Source: Candidatus Latescibacterota bacterium
Lineage (GTDB): Bacteria > Latescibacterota > UBA2968
Assembly: GCA_022823725.1 (NCBI GenBank)
Contig: JAJEHL010000041.1
Span: forward strand, 179,512-243,511
Length of the DNA stretch: 64,000 nt
Direction of reading: 5' to 3'
The notes below the pieces were generated by a model, which worked only from the letters and a program-made list of their open reading frames with translations, was not told where the DNA came from and searched no databases. The position numbers and the translations under genes were made by a program. Every line of letters begins with the position of its first letter. Position 1 is the stretch's first letter. Below, one piece after another: positions 16,758 to 25,456 of the stretch.

Positions 16758-17657
16758 TTATCCCACTTTTAACACATGGCGCAGGGCTGGCTCAAGGTGG
16801 GGATAAGCAAAGGAGAAGCTGGTGTTTTCGAGACGCGAAGATATAACGCGGGTGCTTGCGAGCAGGAGGGCATCAGCCATTTCGCCCAGTGCGAGTTTGG
16901 CGGCAAATGCGGGGAGGGGAAAAATTGTCGGGCGAGATAAGACGCGACCGAGGGTTTTGGTAAATTCGCGATTGGTGACAGGTGTTGGAGATACGGTGTT
17001 GATTGCGCCGCTGACGGATTCGTTGTCTATTGCAAAGAGGAATAGAGAGACCAGGTCGTCAAGGGTGATCCAACTCATGTACTGATTGCCCGATCCGATG
17101 ATGCCGCCCAATCCCAATTTGAATGGGAAGAGCATTTTGCCGAGTGCTCCGCCTGCGGGGGATAGGACAATACCAATGCGCGGGTGAACGGTTCGTATGC
17201 CGGCTTCTGTGGCGGGTTTGGCGGCGTTTTCCCAGGCGATGGATACGTCTGGGAGAAAGCCTGCTCCTGGCTGGCTGGCTTCGGTGAGGATTTCGTCGTC
17301 GCGGTTGCCGTAATAACCGATGGCAGAAGCGGAGATGAAGACTTTTGGCGGCGGAGATATGGTCGCGAGTGTTTGGGCGAGCAATGTGGTGCCCTGTACG
17401 CGGCTGTCGCGGATGCGCGCCTTTTGCGCTGCTGTCCAGCGTCGAGAGGCGATGTTTTCCCCAGCGAGGTGTATGACGCCGTCTATATTGGTAAGGTGCG
17501 AGGGATCGAGGGTACCAGAAGAGGGGTCCCAGGTGATTTCACTGCCGTTGCGGGCATTGCGCCGGGTGAGAGACAAGACGCGATCACCGCGCTCTCTCAG
17601 TGCGGTTTTGAGTGCCGAGCCGATGAGGCCAGAGGCACCGGATATCAGGATTTTCAT
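16758..17657 (-). CDS. TIGR01777 family NAD(P)-dependent epimerase-like protein
   Basis: The 299-residue protein starts MKILISGASGLIGSAL, a Rossmann GxxGxxG motif. GENIASRRWTAAQKARIRDS and SASAIGYYGN follow, signatures of the TIGR01777 (YfcH/SulA-type) branch of extended short-chain dehydrogenases. It ends with the family's short C-terminal domain (LEPALRHVLKVG). The biochemical role of this branch is not established; some members affect cell division or isoprenoid/lipid chemistry. It lies on the - strand between the DUF420 gene and gdhA with about 70 bp to the latter. No clear Shine-Dalgarno element precedes the ATG. Confidence 0.88.
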   Translation of the reverse strand: MKILISGASGLIGSALKTALRERGDRVLSLTRRNARNGSEITWDPSSGTLDPSHLTNIDGVIHLAGENIASRRWTAAQKARIRDSRVQGTTLLAQTLATISPPPKVFISASAIGYYGNRDDEILTEASQPGAGFLPDVSIAWENAAKPATEAGIRTVHPRIGIVLSPAGGALGKMLFPFKLGLGGIIGSGNQYMSWITLDDLVSLFLFAIDNESVSGAINTVSPTPVTNREFTKTLGRVLSRPTIFPLPAFAAKLALGEMADALLLASTRVISSRLENTSFSFAYPHLEPALRHVLKVG

Positions 17658-17678
17658 GACTGTCGTCTTTCGGGATGA

Positions 17679-18092
17679 CTACTGTTTATAGAGCATCAGA
17701 TAGATAATGACGCCGGTAATTGAGACAAATATCCAACTGGGCCAAACCCATCGGGCAAGGCGGCGGTGGCGATTAAATTCGCCTTTGTAGGCTCGCCAGA
17801 CAAGCGCGATGATAAAGGGCACGTTGACAGCGGCGAGGATGATGTGCGGGATGAGTATGGCAAAGTAGATCGGGCGCGTCCAATCGCGGTGTGGATAGGG
17901 CACAGAGCCGACCTGACTGTGATAAATGAGATATGAGGTCAGAAAGAGAGCCGACAAGATCAACGCTGTGACCATGCATTTCTGGTGCGTTTTGATGTCG
18001 CCGCGTTTGATATAGATGAATCCCAACAGAAGAAAAATGGTGCAAAGTCCGTTGAGAAAAGCATTTGTCGCGGGCAAGTCTGTGATGGACAT
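17679..18092 (-). CDS. DUF420 membrane protein
   Basis: The 137-residue protein starts at ATG 18092 (MSITDLPATNAFLNG); the longer open frame upstream of this overlaps the metalloprotease gene and is not coding. It has four membrane helices with the DUF420/YozB layout. A His in IKRGDIKTHQKCM lies after helix 1, YLIYHSQVG and HRDWTRPIYFAILIPH are central, and EFNRHRRLARWVWPSW comes before the last helix. These conserved His residues suggest haem or metal binding. The family is often near cytochrome oxidase assembly genes, but none is seen here. It begins 4 bp after the metalloprotease stop codon, so the two are probably cotranscribed. Confidence 0.87.
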   Translation of the reverse strand: MSITDLPATNAFLNGLCTIFLLLGFIYIKRGDIKTHQKCMVTALILSALFLTSYLIYHSQVGSVPYPHRDWTRPIYFAILIPHIILAAVNVPFIIALVWRAYKGEFNRHRRLARWVWPSWIFVSITGVIIYLMLYKQ

Positions 18093-18096
18093 ATTT

Positions 18097-20676
18097 TTAT
18101 CGTTTTTCCAGTGCCTGGTCAATCTGATGGAGGATGTAGCCGGTGTGAGCTTCGGTGCTTGCATCGGTTGTTTTTTTTGTTTTGAGCATGTTTTGAATGG
18201 CTTTGAGATTGTGCAGGGCAATGGCGCGAGATGCATAGATCCGCTTGCTTTCGGGGGCGATGATGTCGATGAGTCGATTGACGTATTCAGCCTGCAAGTT
18301 CTGGCGGAAAGAATTGACCGTGCCCTCGGCGTCTGCTGCAAAGACGGCATCGGTCAGGTCGATCATCATATCGGACAGTGCGTATTCGTTGCCATAGAGC
18401 GCGGTGTCGAGCAGGCGGGCCTGAACTGTGGGGTGTAAGAGATGGCTGAGGACGCGCTGTTGAATGCCGATTACGCGGTCGTGAATTTTTGGGTCCTCTG
18501 GGGCGCGGGAGAAGCCGAATCCACGTCGTTGTTCCTGCAAATGGTGATAGAGTTCGGGAGGCATATCGAATGCTTTGGGCGATAGGACGTATTTGGCAAG
18601 TGCGTCCATCGCGCGTTTCTGGTCGGCGAGTGCTACTGGCGTGAATGGTCGGGTTGCGCCGGGTTGGCCGATGACTGCACGGTCAACGTAAATGCCGCCG
18701 ATATAACGGGAGAGGACGGTTGCGGCATTGCGATGCTGTGAAGTGAGCATGAGGTAGGCTGTTTTCAGTTCGTGATAGGTGTTGCCCGGGGTGTTGTATT
18801 TTGCGAGGATTTTGTTTTTGACGTCGTTTACCAGTTCAATCCGGCCCGTGGCGTGGGCAATGGCATCGTTGCTGAGGTCGTAGATCATCACGCGCGGGTC
18901 AATGCCGCGATTCGACGAGCGCATGTCGTCGGCATCATTGCCAAACATGAGTTCGGGTTCTGTGGAGCGCGCGAGAATTTTTTCGAGGCGTTTTTGTTCG
19001 TCTCTGGCATTATCCCGTGCGGGTGAATATCCGAATTCAATAGCCCAAATATCATAGGGTCCAGGGCGTGTGGTGTAGTAATGCCCCTGTTTTTGACCGG
19101 GCAATGCGAGGTTGACGCCTGGATAGTCCATGACCGAACCCGTGAGGCCCATTTTGTCGGTTCGGCTTTTGTCGTGCAGTTGTGCTGGGGTGTGTAGTTG
19201 ACTGGATTTCATGTTGTGGTTGAGGCCGAGCGTGTGACCGATTTCGTGGAGGATGAGAAAGTAGATGCTATCTTTGAGCAGCGCGTCAACTTCAATTTTG
19301 GATGCGCCAGAAACGCGCAGGACCTGTGTGCCAAAGAGGTTGGATGCGTGTAACTCGTGGCCCAGGGAACAGTATTGTGGCAGGTCTGGGTCGGCATTGG
19401 GTATCGCGTTGTCAAAGAGCTTGTCATAGCGCAGGCTGTTCGTGAGAAATGCAAATTCGAGCATGATGTCGGCACCCAATATTTGCCCGGTTCGCGGGTT
19501 GACAAAGCTCGGCCCGTATCCACCAAATGGCGGATTGGGCGACGAGGTCCAGCGCAGGACATTGTATCGGATATCGCCGGCTTCCCAATCGGCATCATCG
19601 GGCTGTTCTTTTATATGTACGGCATTTTTAAATCCAGCGGCTTCAAAGGCGATATTCCAGGCGAGAGCCGCTTTTTTAATGGTTGAACGCAATTCGTGCG
19701 GGGTGGTGTTTTCGATCCAATAGGTGATAGGTACGACTGGTTCAGAGCGTTTGGCTTTGGGATCCCTTTTTTTTAAGTGCCAGCGGTGAATCAGATCGCG
19801 ATAAGGCGTCGCGCTTTTAGAGGTCAGGTCGGTTACTTGTGTGCTGAAATAACCGACACGCGGGTCGTCAAATCGCGGTTGATAATCATTTTTGGGCATT
19901 TCGATCAGGGTGTGTTGCAGGGTAATCGTCACATTTCGGGCATCGGTTATGCCGTCGCCACCGCCTTTGGGGTTGGGGTTCTCATAGGTGTAGGCAATGA
20001 TGAAATCCGTGTTTTTGGGATAATTTTTGATGGATAGACATTTGGTTTTGGTTTTGCTGAGTTTGCCCAGGGAAAAATTGTTGCGGTTCTGCGTTCGGTT
20101 GACGCGATGGAGTACTTCTGTGAGGAAGATGCCGTCGGCTTTGATGAGGATGTTGCCCGTGGAGTCATTGTGTGCCGCGATTTTTTCCGATACGAGAATA
20201 GAAGGGCTGATGTTGGCTTTGGCTGCGCGACTTAAGGCGTTTTTGGGATCGAAATAGTACGCGGTGTTTTCAGAGATGATTTCGATTTTGTCAAAGTGCT
20301 TTTGAATGGATAGCACGCGGCTGCCGCGATAGTTGCCCCTGTATGTTCCCGCTGATACGGGGGCATTGACAGTGTGGGTGAAGTAGATGTATTCTTTGCC
20401 GATTTGCGACTTGCGGATTTGCAATTGCAACGCGCCTGTGGTCGTGTCTTCATAGACGGTGAAGAGGCCGGGATACTTGCGGCTGGATTTTGTGAGTTCG
20501 GCAATGGTTTTCTTTGGTGTGTCCTTTTTGGAAGTTTCCTTTTTTTGGGTTTTTGCGGAGTCTCTTTTGGCGACCTTTGTCGAATCCGCAGGTTGTTTTT
20601 TTTGTGCTTGAACGGAGAATGCGATTCCAAAGACGAGAGCGACTGCGATTAATAGACGTTGAATATTCACGGTCAT
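18097..20676 (-). CDS. Secreted zinc-dependent metalloprotease (DUF5117/DUF5118-type)
   Basis: The 859-residue protein has a signal peptide (LLIAVALVFGIAFSVQA) followed by a low-complexity Lys/Thr-rich stretch to about residue 65. A beta-rich N-terminal region comes next, then the metzincin zinc site HEIGHTLGLNH beginning at H477 (HExxHxxGxxH). Downstream is GSVMDYPGVN, the Met-turn. The rest resembles the long C-terminal helical region of Bacteroidetes-type zinc-dependent metalloproteases with DUF5117/DUF4953 domains. It would act in the periplasm or outside the cell on proteins or peptides. A GGAGAT element precedes the ATG. The upstream 167 bp are AT-rich with promoter-like repeats and separate it from a divergent small gene. 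Confidence 0.9.
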   Translation of the reverse strand: MTVNIQRLLIAVALVFGIAFSVQAQKKQPADSTKVAKRDSAKTQKKETSKKDTPKKTIAELTKSSRKYPGLFTVYEDTTTGALQLQIRKSQIGKEYIYFTHTVNAPVSAGTYRGNYRGSRVLSIQKHFDKIEIISENTAYYFDPKNALSRAAKANISPSILVSEKIAAHNDSTGNILIKADGIFLTEVLHRVNRTQNRNNFSLGKLSKTKTKCLSIKNYPKNTDFIIAYTYENPNPKGGGDGITDARNVTITLQHTLIEMPKNDYQPRFDDPRVGYFSTQVTDLTSKSATPYRDLIHRWHLKKRDPKAKRSEPVVPITYWIENTTPHELRSTIKKAALAWNIAFEAAGFKNAVHIKEQPDDADWEAGDIRYNVLRWTSSPNPPFGGYGPSFVNPRTGQILGADIMLEFAFLTNSLRYDKLFDNAIPNADPDLPQYCSLGHELHASNLFGTQVLRVSGASKIEVDALLKDSIYFLILHEIGHTLGLNHNMKSSQLHTPAQLHDKSRTDKMGLTGSVMDYPGVNLALPGQKQGHYYTTRPGPYDIWAIEFGYSPARDNARDEQKRLEKILARSTEPELMFGNDADDMRSSNRGIDPRVMIYDLSNDAIAHATGRIELVNDVKNKILAKYNTPGNTYHELKTAYLMLTSQHRNAATVLSRYIGGIYVDRAVIGQPGATRPFTPVALADQKRAMDALAKYVLSPKAFDMPPELYHHLQEQRRGFGFSRAPEDPKIHDRVIGIQQRVLSHLLHPTVQARLLDTALYGNEYALSDMMIDLTDAVFAADAEGTVNSFRQNLQAEYVNRLIDIIAPESKRIYASRAIALHNLKAIQNMLKTKKTTDASTEAHTGYILHQIDQALEKR

Positions 20677-20752
20677 ATCTCCTTTCTTCTGGTCATTAGA
20701 GGTATCTTCTACACGAAATTACCTAATTGTTTTAAAATTTTCAAGTGTGTAG

Positions 20753-20801
20753 ATTGACTATATGAGCTATCAATTGACTTTATGTTTTTTTTTCTTATCT
20801 T
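20753..20801 (+). promoter_or_regulatory. Probable promoter with paired ATTGACTWTATG repeats
   Basis: Two 12-mers ATTGACTATATG (20753-20764) and ATTGACTTTATG (20773-20784) are 20 bp apart in an AT-rich divergent region. The second gives a -35 TTGACT (20774-20779) with a possible -10 TATCTT (20796-20801) at 16 bp spacing, reading toward the small gene at 20844. The pair could also be regulator sites spaced two helical turns apart. Confidence 0.45.
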
Positions 20802-20843
20802 TTCCGTTCAATTTTTTGAGGGATTAGATTACTATCGCGAGGT

Positions 20844-21044
20844 ATGACAATGGCAGAGGCGGGAAGCGCGTGGTTGACGCCCAGGGAGATCGCGGATCGG
20901 TTGAGTAGTCGAAAAGCGCGAGAAGTGCAGGAAGATTTGCTCTATGGGCGCCGGACGCGACGTGAGATATTGGATCTGGTGATGGAAGCTGTGGGTTGCA
21001 ATGAATATTCGGCGGAAGATTTTTTGCGTGAAATTGTGAAGTAA
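20844..21044 (+). CDS. Small orphan protein of 66 residues
   Basis: The predicted product is a 66-residue soluble, charged protein with predicted helices (WLTPREIADRLSSRKAREV, then RRTRREILDLVMEAVG). The N-terminal half, with LTPREIADRL, reads like a helix-turn-helix start. A second in-frame ATG lies 6 bp after the first. I do not recognise a family. Support for expression comes from context: a promoter-like region upstream, a weak GCGAGG element before the start, and a strong terminator 34 bp after the stop. It lies upstream of nadB on the same strand. It might be a small DNA-binding protein, but a transcript with a regulatory rather than coding role is also possible. Confidence 0.5.
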   Translation: MTMAEAGSAWLTPREIADRLSSRKAREVQEDLLYGRRTRREILDLVMEAVGCNEYSAEDFLREIVK

Positions 21045-21078
21045 GTCAAGGCGATCACAGCCTGATTTTAGTATGTTT

Positions 21079-21118
21079 GCCGCGTATGGGATTTTCAATA
21101 CGCGGCTCAATATTTTTT
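21079..21118 (+). terminator. Terminator after the small gene, just upstream of nadB
   Basis: GCCGCGTAT (21079-21087) pairs with ATACGCGGC (21098-21106), followed by a T-rich stretch. It ends about 18 bp before the nadB start, leaving little room for a separate nadB promoter, so it may instead work as an attenuator of nadB-guaA. Confidence 0.8.
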
Positions 21119-21135
21119 GACCTGTAGGGTACGCC

Positions 21136-22797
21136 ATGTCTGAGGTTTCTAAATCTGATTATCTGGTCATTGGCAGTGGTATTGCGGGCCTCTCATTTGC
21201 GCTTAAAGCGGCAGAGATCGGGTCTGTCACCCTGATTACTAAAAAAGAGTTTCAGGAATCCAATACCAATTACGCACAGGGTGGTATTGCGTCTGTTTTG
21301 CATCCCGACGATTCGTTTGCGCTTCATCGAGAAGATACGATTCAGGCAGGCGCGGGGTTGTGTCGCGAAGATGTGGTGGATATGGTGGTACAGGCAGGTC
21401 CCGATATGGTTAAGGCGCTTATTGCATGGGGGGCAGAGTTTACGCGAGGCCGCGAGCGGAGTACAACTGAGTCAGCCATTCCAAATCTCGCGCTTGGGCG
21501 CGAGGGCGGGCATTCAAAAAATCGCATTGTGTACGCCGCCGATCTGACCGGGCGAGAGATTGAGCGGGCATTGACCGAGGCCGCGTCTGCACATCCCAAT
21601 ATCGCGTTGTACGAGCATCACATGGCCATTGATTTGATCACGGAACACCATGTATATGGTTCGAAAATTTCAACGCCGGGGAAAATTCAGTGTTGGGGCG
21701 TTTACGCATTAGATGCCGTGCAGGGACAGGTGAAGACTTTTTTGGCAAAATTTACGCTGTTGTGTAGTGGTGGGAGTGGTCAAATTTATTTGCATTCGAC
21801 CAATCCCGCCATTGCAACGGGAGATGGTATTGCCATGGCGTATCGCGCGGGCGCAAGCGTGGGCAATTTGGAGTTTATGCAGTTTCATCCCACGACGCTT
21901 TATCACCGGGATGCAGATTCATTTTTGATTTCTGAAGCGGTGCGCGGGCATGGTGGCATTCTGGTGGATCGGGCGGGTCGGGCGTTTATGGCTGATTATC
22001 ACGAGATGGGACCGCTTGCCCCCCGAGATGTGGTCGCGCGGGCGATTGATAGCGAGTTGAAAAAGAGCGGTGATCCCTGTGTGTTTCTCGATATTACGCA
22101 TTGTCCAGGTGCGGAGCTTCAGGAGCGTTTTCCCACGATTTATGAACGGTGTTTGCAATTTGGCATTGATATAACGCAGCAGCCCATTCCGGTTGTGCCC
22201 GCCGCGCACTATATGTGTGGTGGGGTGTTCACAGATACGCAGGGACGCACGGATATCGAGAGGCTTTACGCTTCGGGTGAGGTCGCTTGTACAGGGCTAC
22301 ACGGTGCGAATCGCCTGGCGAGCAATTCTCTGTTAGAAGCTCTGGTTTTTTCAGATCGCGCGTTTTCCGATATCCAGCAGCACATAGATGCGCGGCTCGA
22401 TTTCCCCGATGTGCCGGCCTGGCAAGACGATGATGTGTTTAATACAGAAGAATGGGTGTTGCTATCACATGACCGGCAAGAAGTACAGCGTTTGATGTGG
22501 GATTATGTGGGGATTGTACGGTCGGATTTTCGCTTGAAGCGCGCAGCCCGTCGCATTGGCGTGATTGTGCAGGAGGTCGAAGAATTTTATAAGCGCACGC
22601 AAGTTACCGAGGCATTGCTGGAGTTGCGCAATATGACGACTGTTGCCGCGCTGACGGTGCGCTGTGCATTGTCCCGGCGCGAAAGCCGGGGGTTGCATTA
22701 TACGCTCGATTGTCCCGCGCCATTCAAGTCTGCAAAAGATACGGTGGTGTCTGCCTGGGAGACGTGGGGGGCGGGGTTGCCGGTTATTGAAGTGTGA
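21136..22797 (+). CDS. nadB: L-aspartate oxidase
   Basis: The 553-residue FAD enzyme oxidises L-aspartate to iminoaspartate, the first step of NAD synthesis. It shows an N-terminal dinucleotide motif GSGIAGLSFALKA, TNYAQGGIASV contacting the flavin, and LEFMQFHPTTLY. The substrate-binding HGANRLASNSLLEALVF lies near residue 395. A C-terminal helical domain ends the protein. Length matches the family (about 530-550). The stop is 18 bp before the guaA ATG, so the two are likely cotranscribed. No nadA or nadC is in the window; a nadD-like gene is at 57.4 kb. Confidence 0.95.
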   Translation: MSEVSKSDYLVIGSGIAGLSFALKAAEIGSVTLITKKEFQESNTNYAQGGIASVLHPDDSFALHREDTIQAGAGLCREDVVDMVVQAGPDMVKALIAWGAEFTRGRERSTTESAIPNLALGREGGHSKNRIVYAADLTGREIERALTEAASAHPNIALYEHHMAIDLITEHHVYGSKISTPGKIQCWGVYALDAVQGQVKTFLAKFTLLCSGGSGQIYLHSTNPAIATGDGIAMAYRAGASVGNLEFMQFHPTTLYHRDADSFLISEAVRGHGGILVDRAGRAFMADYHEMGPLAPRDVVARAIDSELKKSGDPCVFLDITHCPGAELQERFPTIYERCLQFGIDITQQPIPVVPAAHYMCGGVFTDTQGRTDIERLYASGEVACTGLHGANRLASNSLLEALVFSDRAFSDIQQHIDARLDFPDVPAWQDDDVFNTEEWVLLSHDRQEVQRLMWDYVGIVRSDFRLKRAARRIGVIVQEVEEFYKRTQVTEALLELRNMTTVAALTVRCALSRRESRGLHYTLDCPAPFKSAKDTVVSAWETWGAGLPVIEV

Positions 22798-22815
22798 AGT
22801 GTGAAGGGAGTTTTT

Positions 22816-24633
22816 ATGAATAACGGCATTGCCGTGATTGATTTTGGTGGGCAATATGCCCATTTGATTGCCAATCGGATTCGCAGATTGCGGGTTTATT
22901 CCGGGATTTTTCCGCCGGATGTTGATCCTGCGGCATTGCAGGGTGTGTCGGGCATGGTTTTTTCGGGTGGTCCATCCAGTGTGTATGATCCCGATCCGCC
23001 GGCGTTTAATCCCAAATTGCTGGATACTGATTTGCCCGTGCTCGGGCTGTGTTATGGGCATCAGTTGTTGTGTATGCTTATGGGGGGGGAGGTGGTTGCA
23101 GGTGAGGTACGAGAATACGGTTCTGCCAGATTGAATATTGCGGGTGGGACAGATTTGTTTGCCGGGCTTGGCGATTCCCTGGAGGTGTGGATGAGCCACG
23201 GCGATGTGGTCGCAACGCTGCCAGAGGGTTTTGAAATTTTGGGGGCGACCGAGGATTGCCCTTCGGCAGCGGTTGGCGATGTTAAACGCCGAATCTACGG
23301 CTTGCAATTTCATCCCGAGGTGGCACATACGCCGCGTGGATTGGATATTCTCGATAATTTTTTGACGATATGCGATGCGCCGCGAACCTGGACTATGGGC
23401 AATTATGCCGAAGTGGTTATGGAGGAGATGCGGGAGAAGGTGGGGGATCGCAATGTGTTTTTGCTGGTGTCGGGTGGGGTCGATTCTTCGGTGGCGTTTG
23501 TGCTGTTTAACAGGGCGCTGGGCGCAGACAGGGTGTTGGGGTTGCATATTGATAATGGTTTTATGCGAAAGGGCGAGACGGCTGCGGTGGAGGTTTTTTT
23601 GAAAGAAGAGGGGTTTGACAATCTGATGGTCAAGGATGCCAGTGACGATTTTTTGTTGGGTGTGGAGGGTCTGGTCGATCCAGAAGCAAAGCGCGAGGCG
23701 ATTGGACACACATTTTTAGAGGTGAAGGATGAGGTGATGGCGCACTTGCAACTGGATGCAGATCAATGGGTTTTGGGGCAGGGTACGCTTTATCCCGATA
23801 CCATAGAATCGGGAGGGACAGAGCACGCAGCGTTGATTAAGACGCACCACAATCGCATTGATCTGATCGATGAGTTGATTGCACAGGGCAAGGTTGTCGA
23901 GCCTTTGGCACAGTTGTACAAGGACGAGGTGCGCGAGTTGGGGAGCGAGTTGGGGTTGCCCGATCATCTGGTGTGGCGACATCCGTTTCCCGGTCCCGGT
24001 CTGGCTGTGCGCTGTTTGTGCTCAGATGGCGAGGCGGATGGGGGTGATATTGTAGCGGCAGAACGTGCGGCTGCTGAGATCGCTTCTGATGTGGGTTTGC
24101 AATTGCAGGTTTTGCCGGTTAAGAGTGTAGGGGTTCAGGGTGATTTTCGCACGTATTCGCATCCCGCGATTGTTTCGGGTTTCGATTTGGATGCGTCTGA
24201 CGACGACTGGCGCGTGCTCGAAGATATGTCAACGCGGATTACCAATAGCGTGCCGGGTGTTAATCGCGTGGTTTGTCTTGTTGTGCCAGATGTGTTGCCC
24301 AGGTTGCGTCTCAAGCGCGCATTTTTGACTTATCAGAGGCTCGAGGTTTTGCGAGAGGCCGATGCGATTGCCATGCGGGCACTCGATCGCGCGGGGCTTA
24401 TGTCTGCTGTGTCTCAGATGCCGACTGTTCTGGTGCCGTTGACGACAGATGGACAGGATGAAGTTGTGATTTTGCGCCCGATTACAACCCCGGATTTTAT
24501 GACTGCGCGATTTGCCGAGTTGCCCCATAGTCTGGTGCGCGATATGGCAGACGAGATACTGAATCTGCCCGGTGTCGCTGCCGTGGGGTACGATATAACA
24601 CACAAACCGCCAGGGACTGTGGAATGGGAATGA
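22816..24633 (+). CDS. guaA: GMP synthase (glutamine-hydrolysing), long form
   Basis: The 605-residue enzyme aminates XMP to GMP using glutamine and ATP. The class I amidotransferase domain has nucleophile C79 in GLCYGHQ and a later LQFHPEVAHT. The ATP-pyrophosphatase domain has the P-loop SGGVDSS at residues 219-225, and FPGPGLAVR marks the synthetase. The start is placed at ATG 22816 after AAGGGAG rather than GTG 22801. It is about 80 residues longer than typical bacterial GuaA (about 525). The extra sequence lies after PGPGLAVRCLC and resembles the insertion seen in eukaryotic-type GMP synthases. The stop overlaps the next gene by 4 bp (ATGA). Confidence 0.94.
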   Translation: MNNGIAVIDFGGQYAHLIANRIRRLRVYSGIFPPDVDPAALQGVSGMVFSGGPSSVYDPDPPAFNPKLLDTDLPVLGLCYGHQLLCMLMGGEVVAGEVREYGSARLNIAGGTDLFAGLGDSLEVWMSHGDVVATLPEGFEILGATEDCPSAAVGDVKRRIYGLQFHPEVAHTPRGLDILDNFLTICDAPRTWTMGNYAEVVMEEMREKVGDRNVFLLVSGGVDSSVAFVLFNRALGADRVLGLHIDNGFMRKGETAAVEVFLKEEGFDNLMVKDASDDFLLGVEGLVDPEAKREAIGHTFLEVKDEVMAHLQLDADQWVLGQGTLYPDTIESGGTEHAALIKTHHNRIDLIDELIAQGKVVEPLAQLYKDEVRELGSELGLPDHLVWRHPFPGPGLAVRCLCSDGEADGGDIVAAERAAAEIASDVGLQLQVLPVKSVGVQGDFRTYSHPAIVSGFDLDASDDDWRVLEDMSTRITNSVPGVNRVVCLVVPDVLPRLRLKRAFLTYQRLEVLREADAIAMRALDRAGLMSAVSQMPTVLVPLTTDGQDEVVILRPITTPDFMTARFAELPHSLVRDMADEILNLPGVAAVGYDITHKPPGTVEWE

Positions 24634-25160
24634 AAGACAAAAGCGGAGAAAATATAGCCTATTACGAGACCATAAGGCCTATAACGGTCTGGTCGGTAAT
24701 CCTGTCTCTCGTTATTATTGCTTCACCCTATATTTATTTTCATAGCCCGAAATTTATGTTCTCTTTGGTTATAGCGGCTGTATATGTGATGTTTTTGGTT
24801 ATATTTTTGCTTTACGGGCGTTATACAATTCAGATAGACGATACAGCAATCGCATTTGGTTATCGATTTATTGGTAAAGAAGAAGTTTTGTTGAATACAG
24901 TTGCGTATGCTGAGATTTTCATTTTTGATCCCAAAAACCCCATCAGGCGCTTCATCATTAATGCGCTTGGAAGGCCTCCCATTTGGATTTCAGGTACGTT
25001 GATCAGGTTGAGGTTGAATGAAGAATACCTTACTCGATATAAACTCGGGCGCAAAAAGAAAGTGAGACAGTTATTCCTTTTATCAAGAAAACCCGAATCG
25101 GTCTTGTCTGTGCTGTCAGACAAAGGCGTTCCCGTTCAATCGCGATGGAGAGCAAAATAA
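24630..25160 (+). CDS. Small membrane protein with PH-like cytoplasmic domain
   Basis: The 176-residue product starts at the ATGA overlap with guaA (24630), which implies translational coupling; ATG 24624 is an alternative. Two adjacent membrane helices cover about residues 18-60 (VWSVILSLVIIASPYIYFH and LVIAAVYVMFLVIFLLYG). The remainder forms beta strands and a basic patch (YKLGRKKKVRQLFLLSRKPE), as in bacterial PH-like membrane proteins (YdbS/DUF304-like). I cannot name a family with certainty. The gene is followed by an AT-rich gap and a strong terminator at 25318. Link to guanine synthesis is by position only. Confidence 0.65.
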   Translation: MKDKSGENIAYYETIRPITVWSVILSLVIIASPYIYFHSPKFMFSLVIAAVYVMFLVIFLLYGRYTIQIDDTAIAFGYRFIGKEEVLLNTVAYAEIFIFDPKNPIRRFIINALGRPPIWISGTLIRLRLNEEYLTRYKLGRKKKVRQLFLLSRKPESVLSVLSDKGVPVQSRWRAK

Positions 25161-25317
25161 ATGGACAGAATGGGGTTGTGATTTTGCGTCCGATGGGGTT
25201 GTTTTTTTCACTTTTTAGAATTGAAATGGAACAAAATGTACACATTTTTTTAAATAGCGACTCGCCTTCTTAGCAAGCGTGAGTCTGCTGACATAAATTA
25301 TATATCCTTGTTTTTTC

Positions 25318-25351
25318 AGTGCCTTAGAATATTCTGAGGCACTTTTTTTTG
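25318..25351 (+). terminator. Terminator of the nadB-guaA transcription unit
   Basis: AGTGCCTTAGAAT (25318-25330) and ATTCTGAGGCACT (25331-25343) form a 13-bp near-perfect stem (one G-U pair) followed by eight T. The 296-bp gap 25161-25456 otherwise shows only AT-rich sequence and a weak TGTACA palindrome. Confidence 0.88.
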
Positions 25352-25456
25352 TACTTTTTCGAAAATGGGCACGGTATTTGCAGAATATGTCGGGTGCAAA
25401 TCGCGTGAAAGGGATTGAGGCGGATGAGATGTCCGCAATGATAGAGGGGTGAAGTT

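Noticed and set aside
18093..18350. N-terminal extension of the DUF420 protein
   Set aside because: The extension overlaps the metalloprotease gene in another frame and is Ser/Thr/Lys-rich; the ATG at 18092 gives the normal family N-terminus.
22465..23709. 414-codon antisense frame across the end of nadB and the start of guaA
   Set aside because: Both genes on the + strand are certain and in operon order; the antisense product is His/Arg/Gln-rich and low in hydrophobic residues, as expected for a composition artefact.
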